Source: Acorus gramineus (lineage: Eukaryota; Streptophyta; Magnoliopsida; Acorales; Acoraceae). From it: DNA of 64,000 bases. Both the position numbers and the translations under genes were made by a program. Positions 1 through 13,800 of the stretch are shown piece by piece (the first letter of the stretch is position 1; every line of letters begins with the position of its first letter). The notes under the pieces are model-generated. The model worked only from the letters and a program-made list of their open reading frames with translations, was not told the origin of the DNA and did no database searches. The DNA lies in assembly GCA_030737835.1 (NCBI GenBank), contig CM060850.1, forward strand, positions 372,001 to 436,000, written 5' to 3'.

Positions 1-2504
1 CACAAAAAAAAAAAAACACTTTGGTCAATGACCTTCGCTTCGCAATGTTCTACATACGAAAAAAGAGATTACCCCGAACGAACCGCAAAATAGATAAATT
101 TTAGAACCACCTGAAATAACAAACATAATTATCAAAATCAAATGCATCCTCGCAATGTAATGTAAAAAGCAGCAATTACATGGATATAACATAAAAGAAA
201 AATTTTAAAAATTAGATAATTGACTCGTTAAATTCAATAACAATTAAGTAAAAGAACAAAATGTTGTTGAAGTCAAAAGAATATTATAATATTGAATATT
301 TTAATATTTTCTCCCTCTTCCAAATGAGGGAGATAAAGAATTTTTTTTGGTATTAAAGGGAGATAAAGAATGAAAAGGACTTCTTGAGCGTTGTTAGCGT
401 TAAAATGACAGAAATTGTGACTTGTGATTTGTGAACAAGAACTTCTCCCAGTCGGAAAGCTCTATCAAAACTTTAAATAAAAAAAACAAGCTAAAGCTAT
501 AAATTTTATTTATTAAAAAAGAGGGCCATAAATGTTAGAGAAGGGGGTCGGCATCCACTCAAATTCATATTCACATTAGAGGGTGTATATCTGCACAACA
601 AGGTGAGATGAAATGTTTTAAAACTTTACTGAAAATCAACGAGTCTAAATCTTCATAGTTTTACCATGCCTCCAGGATTCTCAGCCATTTAATAGAAGAA
701 TAAAATGAACATGGTACTGAAAAGTATATCCAATGTTTGTCTACATTAGTTAGTTAAGAACTTAGTTGATTAAGGTTCCAAACTAGCTAATATGATTGCC
801 ATTTTACTGGAAAAAAAAAGCTCTGTATACGACGGAACCCAAACCGCCGCAGAACCATCGCAATAGGGTATTTGCGACAGTTACAGAGGCTATTGAAACC
901 GTCGCAAAAAATTCCTTTTTTCTTGTAGTGTCTTCAGGGATGCATCCTCAGACTGGAACTGTCAAGCCTTTGTTCGCCGTTCCATCAAGAATATCATTGA
1001 GGGCTTGGAAAAGACTAAAGATCTGCAAATTAAATTTACATATGTTTATCAGAAAGATGTAAAAGAAAATCGATTAAGAAACTGGTGGAAGATTTATCAG
1101 ACTATTAACACACGGAACTGTATTTTGTGCAGCATGTGTATGTGATATAAAAAAGAGATATGAGATAATATGCAAATGAGATAGTTGTGTATTTTTTATG
1201 CGCTGAACATAAAAGATCATCCAATGTCAAGCTTTATACAAAATTCATTCTTGGGATAAGCCCACACTCTAAAAAAAAAGAGAGGAGAGATTCATTAATT
1301 GTTCAACCTTGACCTGCAAAAGGAGTCCAATATAGTCCCAAAGGGCAGTCACATACTACCTTCTTTAATGTTATCAAGTATTATGATGCATAATATGCAT
1401 GAAAAGTTGAGTTGAAAGAAAAGGTCTCTAATTGCCCTTTTCTAATATCACATTGCCTCATATATATATAGTTCCTTGTATATAGCTAATTAGATTCCAA
1501 CATTCAAGGAGCAATTTGGACTCTCTCATATTTTTGCATGTTGTAAGCAACATAAAGGTGGATAATCACTTGATGATACAATTGGTGCAGACATGAAATG
1601 TATTCTATTAACACCATTTTCACATTCTCACGGCGGACATGAAAAAATGTTTGGATTCGTGATGAGCAAAATGATGGATTTCAAAATACAGACGACGATT
1701 ATCAGTTCACACAATCGAGTCATTAGATTTTTTTTATTATATGTAAGAATCACATTATTCTATTGTTAGAACATGCATGTTTTCCAAACTTAAGTCATTG
1801 AGTCTATAAATAAGATCCATGTAATCTCTTTTAATTATCTAGAATATTCAAGATATAGTTTTTTTGTATATTTGTGTTTCGCTTCCTTTTCTCTGCTCCT
1901 CTGCATTATTTTATATTTATCTTATATTTATATTTTCTACAGATGTTACGTGTTACATGTTCCCTGCAACGAAATCCACCTCAATGCGAATCCAAATATT
2001 GCCTAATTTATTTTCTGTTTAGTTATTATTTTATTTATTCTTGTTGTAAATAATGAAATTTTTTTATTTGATTAACAATGAATTAATTATAAATAAAAGA
2101 TGAATAAGATGCGAATAATGATTTATAAAATGTAAAAAAAATTATTTGACAGGTGACCCCTGTACAATTAGTGGAATAGACATAGTTTAACACAGTTCTA
2201 AAAGGAACTTTTCATACCCAAACCAACTTATTTACACCTAATCCGGTTGTACCACATAATTCTTGTAAACAATCGTATCTTTTTAGGTTATTCCATCTAT
2301 ATCAATCTATTTTCACGTCTATTATTTTGCCTTAACAAGTGAATCTAGATTTCATTAAGTTCCTAAACACATCTCATCTTTATGAAATAGAGATTTTTTA
2401 TTGATGAAGACCATGGCTAAGGTAAGAGACTTGAACAGTGGTTTTTGTTTCAAAAGTGTCCGGAAGAATAATCACAACAGAATATCGATCCGCATCAATC
2501 ACTG
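1..2504. other. AT-rich intergenic DNA, no gene recognised
   Basis: I see no convincing exon here. The stretch is AT-rich with homopolymer runs. It contains a CACTA-type terminus (805-930, listed separately). A patch around 2,090-2,160 resembles one near 53,390-53,490: both carry an ATTTGACAGGT-like motif after an A-rich run, which suggests an old dispersed repeat. Confidence 0.5.
805..930. mobile_element. Small CACTA-type (En/Spm-like) element or terminus
   Basis: The right edge reads TTCTTGTAGTG, the reverse complement of CACTACAAGAA, which is the classic terminus of plant CACTA transposons. Just inside are GCGACGG-like subterminal motifs on the complementary strand (about 890-905). The left edge, TACTGGAAAAAAAAAG followed by GTATACGACGG, looks like a degraded matching end. 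This would make a deletion derivative of about 126 bp. No 3-bp target duplication is evident, so the left limit is uncertain. Confidence 0.45.
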
Positions 2505-2610
2505 GTGAGAACGTCCGTGCTTGCACAAACTCCATCTTTTGTTCTCTTCCTCTCTCTCTCTCTCTCTCTCAGTCTCCATCTTTTGTTCTTCGTTAACGAA
2601 ACAGCTACCA

Positions 2611-5441
2611 ATGCAAGATCTCTGCGACCTGAAAGTTCAAATCAATGGCCACCACACTTTCTTCCTCAATCAGGTTCTTCTTCTCAACAAAAACTCAATA
2701 AAAACTCTCACTCTGTTTCATTTCCATTTGTCGTTTCTTCCAAACCTGCTTTTAATCACAACTGGGTGTCCCCCGTCTTTCCTTTCTTCATTGCAGAAAA
2801 CCATCTCTACCTATTCAGAGACTCTCCGGAGACTGATAAACCAAGAAAAGAAGAAGACCCACACAAAGAACCCCTCGATCAAGATCCTCGACTTCCCGGG
2901 AGGCCCACACGCGTTCGAGCTCGCCCTGCGTTTCTGCTACAACGACGGGCGAATCCTCATGACCCCATTGAACCTCCCCCTCTTATACTGCTCGGCTGTA
3001 GCTCTCGAGATGACCGAAGAGGCCTCAACGTGCAATCTCTCGACCCAAACCGAGACCTTCCTCGACAGCCTCTTCTACTGGTCGTGGAACGACATCGTTG
3101 GTTCCCTGAAAGCGTGCGAGCCCTTCCTCGACTCGGCCGACGAGTCGGGCCTCCTCCAGAAGCTACTCTCTTCACTCCTCGCGAAGATGCGCGCGAATTC
3201 CGAGATACCCACCTCTTCCTCTTCATCGTCTTCTTCGCCAGAGACCCACAACAACCGAAAGGAGTGGTGGTTCGACGACCTGACTGTACTGTCGCCGAAG
3301 ACCATAGAGAAGGTGTTCGTCGCACTGGGCGCGTACGGAGAGAACAACAAGAATCCCATCCTCACTAGATTCCTCCTCCACTACCTAAAATCGGCGGTCC
3401 AGAAGAAGAAACCCGAGACGTCGAAGCTCGACTACGGCGGGCTCGCGGACACGGCGGTCCACGGAGTGGCGTTGTTGGTGGGTCGGGCCGGGTTTTCGGG
3501 GCGGGCCCTGTTTTGGGGGCTGAGGACGGTGTCATGTCTCGGGCTGGAGAGGGAATGCAGAGGGAAGCTTGAGAGGCTGATGGGGCTGATGATGGACGTG
3601 GCGACGGTGGACGATATTTTGGTGTCCGGTGATGGAGGGGGTGTTTATGATGTGAATTTCGTGTTGAGGCTTGTGAGGGTGTATGTGGAGTCCGGGACGA
3701 GTGATTTGGGGAAGATGAAGAAGGTGGGGAGGTTGGTGGACAAGTATTTGGGGGAGATATCGCCTGATCAGGGGTTGAAGGTGTCCAAGTTTCTTGCGGT
3801 GGCCGAGAGCTTGCCGGACTCTGCTCGGGATTTCTTTGATGGTGTTTACAGAGCTGTTGATATCTATCTTGAGGTAATTCATCTCAAAATATATGACATG
3901 TTTTTTTTAACGACATTGTTTCAATTATAATTAAAATAGATAATGTTAATGAGGGTGAAAAGAAAAAGAGAAAGCAAAAAATTAATAGAAGAGATAGGGA
4001 TAGTACTTGAACCATGTTGGGGTGGAGGTTCTATATGTAGAAGTCTTTTCTACATCATGCTCTCCGCGTGAAATGTCTCTTATGGTGGGTGTTTTTTTTT
4101 TTTTTTTTTAATGAAAACAAAGCTAAATTCACTAATTCTTCTTGATATTATTTGCCGATCTCTAAAAATAATGCTTTTGTTTGATTCATGGAAACATTGT
4201 TCAGTTACGCATATGTCATGTTTGGAATGGAATTTTCAAAAAGATAATGTTTTAAATTGATTAAAACGATATTTTTTAGGAAAAAATAATTCTTGTCAAT
4301 TATATAGATCATATGTTTGACTTTTTAACAAGTAAAAATAAAAAATCTACCTCAACTCTTCTTTTCTTTTCAAGATTAACACATGCATACACTCTTTTTT
4401 TTATCTCTCTACAAAGCCGAAACATAAAAAAAACAGGTAACAATGGTTTCGTGGTGTAGTTGGTTATCACGTCAGTCTAACACACTGAAGGTCTCCGGTT
4501 CGAACCCGGGCGAAGCCATCACATTTATGTATATTTTTTTTACATGTTAGGTGTTATGTTTACTCCCAAAAAACAAGTAAAAATAAAAATCCAGAACCAA
4601 AAGTTCAAACTTCAACAATTCATGTTTAGAATTAATTACATGCTTTCTTTTGCACTTTTATTGACTGCTTATTGAACAACTTTCAGTCGAAGAATATACC
4701 ATACTAAACCAGTTCTAATATATATATATAATATATATGTAGACCAGAATATAATGCATGCATGATTGATTGATTGGTGGTTGTTACGAGAGGATGTTAG
4801 TTCAAGTTTAATTTCTCTTTATGCTGTTGGACCATGTTACAAAGCCTAGCTACCCTTATTACAAATTCCATGAATCAACACTTCTCAATCACAGGTCGAG
4901 TAGTCATATTTATTTTAGACTGAATTAATTAGTATCAACTAATAATATACGTTTTTATGAACAGTCGCACCCGAACATGTCGTCGGAGGAGCGGACGAGG
5001 CTGTGCCGATGCCTGAACTACGAGAAGCTAACCCTCGAAGCATGCAAGGACCTCGCCAAGAACCCCCGCATCCCTCCTAGGATCGCCATGCAAGCCTTAG
5101 TGTCCCAACAGTCAAGGCTCCAAGGCCGGAGAGCGATCATCAGCCACCACCGCCACCACCACCACAAGACGCCCTCATCGAGGGCATCGACGACACCGGG
5201 CCGCACCCATAGTGCCGTCGCGGAAATCGAGGCAGAGGAGGCTTCACCGCCGCCTAGCCATGCCGAGATGGAAGAGGAGGAGATGAGGTTGAACTTTCAG
5301 AGGATGCAATGGAGGGTCGTGGAGCTTGAGAAGGTTTGCGAGGACATGAAGGGAAGGATGTCTAAGATGGCTAAGAATAAAGGGAGCAAGTCCATGCAAA
5401 GCCCTTCACATCACAGGCACAGGGGGTTGAGACTCTGCTGA
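2611..5441 (+). CDS. BTB/POZ domain protein of the NPH3/RPT2-like family
   Basis: Three exons (2611-2673, 2797-3873, 4965-5441) encode about 538 residues. The short first exon gives [15 protein letters not shown], the usual BTB start of this family. The second exon continues BTB with a DFPGG motif and an RFCYNDGR motif (about residues 45-75), then the NPH3 domain from about residue 125 ([20 protein letters not shown]), ending in the YRAVDIYLE motif. The third exon resumes with [15 protein letters not shown] and ends in a short coiled coil. NPH3-family proteins are substrate adaptors for CUL3 ubiquitin ligases at the plasma membrane, and several act in phototropism or auxin transport. This member most resembles the atypical short-BTB subgroup (Arabidopsis At3g22104 type) from memory. 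The first intron is 123 nt with no stop, so retaining it would add 41 residues in frame. The second exon is very GC-rich. Intron 2 hosts a tRNA gene. Confidence 0.87.
4445..4518 (+). tRNA. tRNA-Val (anticodon AAC), inside an intron of the NPH3-like gene
   Basis: A complete cloverleaf can be read. The acceptor stem is GGTTTCG/CGAAGCC (one G-U pair) and the anticodon stem is TCAGT/ACTGA. The anticodon loop CTAACAC has AAC at 4479-4481. The T arm is TCCGG-TTCGAAC-CCGGG, and the discriminator is A. The internal A box (GTGTAGTTGG) and B box (GGTTCGAAC) are intact. A CAA motif lies just upstream and a run of T follows at about 4533, as expected for RNA polymerase III termination. The CCA end is not encoded, as normal in nuclear genes. 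It is on the same strand as its host gene. Confidence 0.95.
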
Positions 5442-8400
5442 TGATTGGCCATTTTGAGTTTCTCTTTATTAGTTACGTTAGTGTTTCTTTCATTATTATT
5501 ATTTTTTTTTTAGATTGTGAATTCCAAGTGGAACTACGTACAAGTGGTTTTTTTTTTTTTTTCTTTATAGAATAAACAGACAAGTTGGGATGATTTGTGG
5601 ATTTGGTTTCCTAGTTGTGTTGTATTGCATGTGAGTTTGGGCTGTTGTTTGGGTCCCCCCTTTATATTCTCATTAAATAGTATTGTTTTGCGGACCCACT
5701 TTGTGCATGCGGAATCCCTTCCCAGTTTCAGATCAGGGTTCAAGGGATGAAGAAAAAATTGCAAAAAAACAATCTCACACACAATTTATATTGAACTATA
5801 TATGTGATTCAATTTTTGGCTCTACAAATATATTTCGTAACAAAAATTAAGGCTAACAGCACTAGTCTGTCCAGACTTGAAAAAAAAAATGTTATTTTAA
5901 TATTCCTTTGAAATTGCTTATCTATGATTTGGAATTTTGGACCATATTTTCTATGCTATACGTGGTAACCTTGAATTAAAAAAATGTTAGATGGTTCATT
6001 TCAAATCTCAAGTTATATAGTTTGCACCCATTTAATTTTTTTTAAAATAATATATATATGATCTAATAAGTTATATATTGTTATAAAATATAAAATATAT
6101 ACTCTAATTATAAACTGTATGAATAAATTGTATAAAAAAATTAAATATATATCTCAATGCAATAAGTGAAATGAAACTGTACAATATATTGAAGGGCGCT
6201 GTTACACTCAGATTCGTTTTCAGTCTCAATTCCAATCCTATATGCGTCGATAGAAAATTAATAACGCATATACTCATGTTAACAAAGCGTATGTTTCAAA
6301 AATTTTATTTTACCTTATTTATAAATGCATACATACAATTTATTAAAATATATAATTTATTTTTTATTAAAATATGTATTTTATTAGATAAAATATACGT
6401 TTTTTTTTTAATTTAAAACGTATAGAAACTAAAATTAAGATTGAAAATGGGGGCGGAGCGTAGCATTATCCTATAAATGCAACAGCATTATCAGAAATCC
6501 GTCCGTACAAAATTAGACTCCATCTACAAAACTTTTATTAATAACTTGCAGTGATTTCAATGAAAAGAAAGGTGTCAGTTCATTGTAAACGATGACCAGA
6601 TGAGTTCATTTTCATTTTTAAAAAACAAAAGCCATCCAAAATGACCATCGAATAAAATAGCATGTCCTCAGTGGATTATTTTTACTGCGACGTATACGTG
6701 CGAGTTAAAAGCGAACAGTAACATTAGAGCAACAAAACAAAAGCTGAGCAGAGGCTTTTACAATTACAACCGAGCGGCTTCTGAGTTGTTTTTCTCTTCA
6801 TCCAATGCAGGAGGGGCTAGCTCCTGCCGTTGGGATGTCTTTTGCCAATTCATTTGATATCAAACTTGGCCAAGAGAGGTCATGTCAGTCATTGCTGTGT
6901 GCAAAGAGGAAGGGGGGGGAGGAGGGGGGCCTTCAGCTCCTGTAGTAGCTAGTGAGGTTAAAGTTAAAACAGATATATGGCCTTCAAATCTTGTGATGCT
7001 GTTTTGGGGTCAATGTTATGAGTTCGACAGCTTTTGGATCATCGGTGGACGGATTCCACGGCGGGGAATCCGGCATTATCACCCACCGGGATCCAAACAC
7101 TTTCTTGGCATCTATATTGATCAGGCAATCAATATATAATGTTAATTATCAGGCTATTTTTACTTGCAGTAAAAAAGTTCTGTTGGCAGACACGAATGTC
7201 CCTACCTCGATCCCAAATGGGTCTGGAGACTTATGCTATGAGTGTTGGGATCCCGTGTTAGACATAAGGGATCTCCGTGTTTAACTAATGAGAGCATACT
7301 GTGTAAACGATCCAATTAAGAACATATAATAGTGAACATGCATGTTTTTTTTGGTGAATTTAAATATATAAAACTGCGAATAACATTGGATTTTTTTTCG
7401 ATCTATGGGTGGGACTCTTTCATTGGTATTATAGAGAATGAGATTTAATGTATGCTGCATTGCATAAAGTTTTTGTGTAAGATTTTAATAAAAAGCTGAT
7501 ACATGTCATCTTATATATCATTTGAGATTTTGTATCAATCTTAAACATATAGAATAGGGATTGGAGAAAAATTGAAAGATAATTAAATGTCATCTCTTCA
7601 TTCATGCATTGTGAGGTGAAATTAAATTAAATTAAATAACCGTTAACAAATGAACATGAAAACAATATGATCTTTAGGCAAGGGAGGACATGCAGGAGGG
7701 TTAGTTTTATTAGCAACTGAACATGATCTGAATCCATCCGACTAGGATAGGTTTGGGTTACATGTTTTTTAAAACCCACCTTGAACCATTATAATATTTT
7801 AATCTTGTTTGATTCTTGGAATTTGATCTGGCCTGATTAGAAATTATAGATAGCCAAGTGACCTTATCATTTCATCTTTGGCTTCCCTACCAAAACTCTC
7901 TGATGTGATTCATGAACGAACTCTGTGTTCTGCAATATTTTGTTGGACTTTCAAGTGTTTTATATGATGTAATGTTATGAACATCATCTTATATTTAATA
8001 TATATATATTTTTTATCTGAATTATGTGACTTTGAATTATTAATCAACTGTTGACGACACCTCTTCGAGTAATTAATTAATGAAAATGCACGAACCTGTA
8101 CCAGACAAATTATTCCTTCCTCACGAGACCAATCATGCATGTGAATATTGATTGTTAAATAAGATACATGCATGGATCAACACTTTTGTAAATTTAAAAT
8201 CAAATGATTCGGAAGTTGTTGCACCCCCCTTCAACGCCGTCTGCCCGATGGTTTGTTGGATTTTGTATGGGAAACTTTTTTTTTTTTTGCTTTTGCATTA
8301 TAAAATGGGAATCCTAGGTCACGTTCATTCACTTGTATGCACTATAAATATATTGGTATTTTGTTTGTATACCACTAAAAAACATGCTATTTATTTTTAT

Positions 8401-10839
8401 ACTCAAATTATGCAATTTAACATCTTAGTTAACTTCCATCTAAATTAAATTTATATTAAAATCGCTAAATTCTTAGAGAAATTACCAAAATACAGTTGTT
8501 TTTTATTTTACAAATATTACCTTATCAAATACAATTTTTATGAAAATAAAAAAATATTAATTTTAACATAATTTTTTAATTTAAAATCCAAAAACATAAA
8601 AATTAAACACAAAAACTATTTATTAGTAAAAACATAGTAGTTATTAATATTTACATTAGCAAAAATGAAATAAAATTATTTTAAGAACAAATAATATATA
8701 TATTACAAAATGATAAATTAGACAAAAGAACTAGATTTTGATTGAAAGAAAAAGAAAGAAGGGTTAAGATTGAATGATTCACTGTTGATTTGGAAAGAAC
8801 AAGAGATTAATTAGGTTATTATATTTAATTATTTATATTATGATAAATATCATGTTAAGATTATTTTTTGTCATTTTTACTTAGTTAAAAACTAACTATA
8901 GTTAAGTTTGAGTTTGATTAAAAAAGATAAGAGAGTGACACATTTTTAACTAATTTTTTTTTAATAATATAAAAATAAATATGTTATTTATGATGATATA
9001 AAAAAATAACATATTTTTCAATTATATACATGCAAAAAAAAAAAACTAAATATATTCATATTTCAGGGACTAATGTCCCCTCTGAGAATCTAATTTTATC
9101 AAAGTGTCTATTAATTGAACTAGCATACTATATAGTAATGTAGGTACGGTTAAATCCAAATGAGATAATTTTGTTTAAATCTACAACTCGCAAATCCATT
9201 ACATCTTTTGTTTAAAAAAACCATAACAATAAAAATAATATTGGTCCCCCACAAACTGACAGTCTATATGCATATGAAATGGAGCCTTCTCTGTTCTCTC
9301 CCAGTTTAATAAAAGGTTTCCCAGCACCTGAGATTAAGTTATGCTATATTACTTGGTATTGATTAATAATTTTTCCCATTTAAGTACTAAAACAAAAGCA
9401 TTCTTTTATTACTTGAGTCCATACAATTAATTAGATAGTATTATTTCTTTCCTTACCAAAAAAAAAAATTACATACCTTATTATATATTTTTTTAAAAAA
9501 TTATGGATTGCATTTAGAGTTGAAAATGAAGTCTTAACATTTTCCATCCAAAATCATATCTAGCGTTTAAAGGATAATGTTATGTAATGTTTCTTTGTTT
9601 GCCCCCAATTTCATCTTATTTAATGAAGTAAATATTATTTTTTTGAAAAATAAAATGCTTATACTTCAATGATTTACATGAATTTATTTATTAAAAATGT
9701 GAATTTTTCTTAATGAATTATTATATATTTGATTAATGTAAGTGTACGATGTTAAATAACATATTAGGCCGATATCTAAGAGAACCCACTCTTAGCCCAA
9801 ATCAAAATTAGTCTAGGTTTGGGCCTGGGCCAGGGCACAGTAGGTGGGCCTCTTCGTCAAACACGCGCAGGTTTTTTAGTAGGAAAATGATTCCTCTCGC
9901 CCTCATCCTAAATCCTAATTACAGTCCACATCTTTTTTCTTTTTAATCACATACTCTAAAATTCAAATACTTACTGTTATATAAAATAAATTATATATTA
10001 AAATAAAATAATATATTTTTTTATGTTGAAAAAATAAAAAAAATTTAGTCCATTCACTGATATCTCCTACGATAACATCACATAGTTTTCAATAGAAATG
10101 GAACATGGAACATGTAAGCAGTGTATTTTTTTAATAGACTATAGTAAATTTGAGCTGTTAGGATCTTATATACTATAGTAACAGTAGTAATAGTAATAAT
10201 AATGCTACACTGTTAAAATAAGAGATTTTTAATTTTAAGTCCCCGCAAATCATCATATTTAGTGATCAATCCCTCACTTCTTCGTATTTAGGTTTTAGTC
10301 TTTAGATTTAAATGATAGTTCCTTTTTAATTTCTGAGAGGGACCTATCCATAAATTATTTAATTTTTTTTTTAGTCCCTAAAAGGATCTATCCATGAATT
10401 ATTCTTTAAATCTGAAGACTAAAATCTAAATACAAAAAAAGAAAGATCAATCACTAAATATGATGGTTTACAGGGACTTAAAACTAAAAATCCCTTAAAA
10501 TAAATATATTCCAAAACGGACCTCAAAATGCCCTGAAGTATACGAGGAAAAATTCGAGAAAAAACGAAAACCCTAGTTTTCATTGGGACGATATTCCATC
10601 GATTTTATGCCTCTCTCCGCTTGAATGTGCTTGCTATCACAGGTTTTCATCTCCCGTTCTTTGATGAGTCTCTCTTGTTTTTTTTTTTTTTTTTTGACGG
10701 AAATGTAAACATGAGTCTCTCTTGTTGTTCTCTTTGTATTCCATCGTTTCTACAGAAGAGTTAGGGTTCCAGACAAGCTTGTAGAGTTAGCGAATTGACA
10801 TGACACATAAGTGAAAATCGGAACCGATTGAAAACACAG
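5442..10839. other. Long AT-rich gene-poor stretch
   Basis: No gene with recognisable domains is visible. Between about 6,750 and 7,285 the base composition is closer to coding DNA, with two overlapping short open frames, but neither resembles a family I know and no conserved splice pattern emerges. Stretches such as 8,450-9,060 are mostly A/T runs. A foldback MITE lies at 10,222-10,494. The last 250 bases are the promoter and leader of the KH-protein gene, with an AAAACCCTAG motif near 10,569. Confidence 0.5.
10222..10494. mobile_element. Foldback MITE, copy 1 (Mutator-type, 9-bp target duplication)
   Basis: The element is almost one long inverted repeat. The left arm begins GAGATTTTTAATTTTAAGTC and the right arm, read in reverse complement, begins GGGATTTTTAGTTTTAAGTC. 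Both continue through a block around AAATATGATG/CATCATATTT. It is flanked by a perfect 9-bp direct repeat, TTAAAATAA (10213-10221 and 10495-10503). Nine-base target duplications are typical of Mutator-like elements. Two more full copies are at 55,592 and 56,767. Confidence 0.82.
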
Positions 10840-13800
10840 ATGTCTGCGAAGGTCGAATCGCCCTCCGCCGCCGAGCCTCGTCGGGCGCAGCCCGGAGGCG
10901 GCGGCGCGGCGACTGGTCCCAAGGTTTCGATGTTCGGAGCGAAATCTGGGTTCGTCATTCGAAAGAACAAGCTCTCCGGCTCCTTAGTCCCCATCACCCG
11001 AGGCGGAGACAGAGAAGTTGATGCCGCCGGTGCTCTGAAAGACGATAGGACCAAGCGGGTCGAAAGGAAAACGAAATGGGGCGTTGATCTGACTCAGGAT
11101 CCTGCAGTCCGAAGAGCGAGGGCTTTGGTTTATCAGGTATGGTCTGGTTTTATGTGTTTGTTTGCGATTGAGTTTCACGGGAAATCTTGATATTGAATTT
11201 GAATCGTTTCATTGTTAGTTGGACTCCATGTGACTGCAATTCTATTTTTAATTGAACTTCCTCTGTTGAGATAGTTAGATATGTTTTCTCCCTTGTAAAT
11301 GAAAACTTTAATTTTTAGTCTCTTCTTGTGGGCATAGTCACAAAGTTCGTGTACGACAGATATTAGGCGAGGGTTCCGGTCAGTATGCTATGTGCACATT
11401 CGTAATCCATATGAGATAAGTATGATAATAATATGGAGATAAACTAGTTTGTAGATGTATTATGTCATTAATATGAAAAATGTATGTAAAAACTTCTCTG
11501 TTGGGTGTGAAGGTAGCAACAACAACTAGGAATAGCTTTTAAAGTATGAATAATGTAATGAATCATCCAAACTAAATGGTTTCTCAAATTTAAAGGTCCT
11601 AAATACTCAGTTCAATGAACAAAAGTATGTTTGGCTGATAGGTACCGGATGTATTAAATCGCCGAACTTTTTCTGAATATGTGGAAAAGTCTGGAGTACT
11701 TTGTGACTGTGTGTGTGGGAAGAAAGTATAGGAGTAAGTGCTTTGATGCTGGTATAACTTCCATTTGATTGCATTTCTATATTTATTTGAACATCCTTGA
11801 TTGAGATAGTCTATGAGTAGCCATAATTTATAGCAGTTTCTTATTGGAAGGAAGTCGGACTTCTTTGATTTGTGCAATGGGCCAATTCATTTTTCCATTG
11901 GGTGCTTGAAATGTTAGAATCTTCCTTGCGAATTTCTCATATAGGAAGCTTCCCATTCCAGGTGGCATTAAGTGATATTACTGCCTGTTGGTGGTACAAA
12001 TTTTGAGCAGGCTCGAGTGGAGCAAATTACAAAGCTGTTGAATACGGGAGCTCTGGAACTTGGAGAAGATCAGGAATCGGCAAAACAAGACAAAAATCAT
12101 GATTCTGCTTCTCAAATCGGTGATACTGAGGTTTGTGCATGGTTACAGTAGACACTGTCATCATGTTACTTGATTATTGTAGTTTAGTATCGGTTTTAAT
12201 TATCCCTGATTGAGCAAGAATCACTTCTATTATTGCAGCGGCATAAGGCTGAACTCTTGGAATTGGAGAAACAGGAGGCTATTGGTATGTGTTTTGCTCA
12301 CTTTCTCTATGTAAAATACCACCTAGGACTCTCATATTCTTATCTGACCGTGTATGGTTTTTTTCGTAGGTGAAATATTGCGACTGAATCCTAGTTATAA
12401 AGCTCCACCTGATTACAAGCCATTGCTAAAAGAGGCCAAAGTCCCCATTCCTGTGAGTGATTATGGCTGGTTGAGCACTCTTTAAAAGTTTAAACTGCTT
12501 TTTCAAGTTTTGTTGTACAATTATTTGGTACTTTTTATGAGTTATACTCCGAATTCAAATTTGTGTTTGTTGTAGCAGTTCCACCTTTGATATGTGCGTG
12601 CACACACTCATTTTGTTATAATTGATTGGTTTTAATTCGTTGGTCACCATATTTTGAAATTGTGTGGTTCCTTTCTAAAGGGCAATAGCCACCCCTTACT
12701 TTTGGTGTTTTTCAAGTGTACCATACCAAAGTTCATCTAACAGAGTGATTGTCATCCTTTGGAAGGCATGTCAAGATCGTGTCTGCCATATCAGAACCGG
12801 GCTATTACTTGAAAGACTTGGGCTAATTTGTTGACTGTATCATGTAATGGAAAACATGATTCTATGATTATACATATCTGATGCTTTCTCCCAATATCTA
12901 TCTAAATTTATGGTTGTAGAGACGTGTGTATTAGTATTGTTGTGTGTGCCTTTGTGTGCATTAAGTTTTTAAAGATATAGGAGCCTGTGGACTGATGAGT
13001 GGAGTTTTCACGTGTTAAAGATGAATGGTTTGTATAGAGGAAATTTTTTAATTGGGCTTTAATGAAATAACTAGCTATCAATCTATGGAAGTCCAATGAA
13101 CAGATGGGGTGTTATTCCACCTGGAAATTTAATTCCTAACATCCCATTAAATATGCATACTCCTCTATGTTTTGAACTATAAATGGATTTCAAAGATTTA
13201 GTAGTTTCAGTTCATGATTTCACTCAACAAGTAACACATGTATAAGAACCATAAATGTTTCCTAGTTCACTCAATTTTCATGTCTTGGTACCTATAACAT
13301 GTTTTTCTAGGCTATTAAATCTTCTAGGGTATATAACCTGCTCTATTTTTTTGTGTAATTCTTTGACGGACGTTTTTTAAGTCATATTTGCATACAATTT
13401 CACTGCTTGATATTCTTGCCAATCATCTATACCCATCACTTGTCTACCATGAGTTTAGTTATGTCAGTTATGGGGAATTTTTATGGTTGTCGATTGCTGT
13501 CATATTGGATTTCCACTTCCATTTTTCATACTTTTATTGTTTGGCCATGTCTCTCATTGCTTCTATAGATCAAAGCATACCCCGGATGTAATTTTATTGG
13601 TTTGATATTGGGGTCTGAAAGCAGTGCTCAAAAGCGATTGGAAAATGTAAGTTTGCCATTTTACTTGAGGTTCATTGTCTCGTATTCAATGCCTGTTTCT
13701 CGAGGCTGAGAGTGACAATGTAAATTATTCCTTCCCTGTTCTAACCCTTCCTAATATTTATTGTTAATTAGGAAACTGGAACAAAAATACGAGTTTATGG

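Noticed and set aside
2505-3368. A 287-codon plus-strand frame overlapping the NPH3-like gene
   Set aside because: It is a shifted frame over the BTB/NPH3 exon with low-complexity R/P-rich sequence and no conserved motif.
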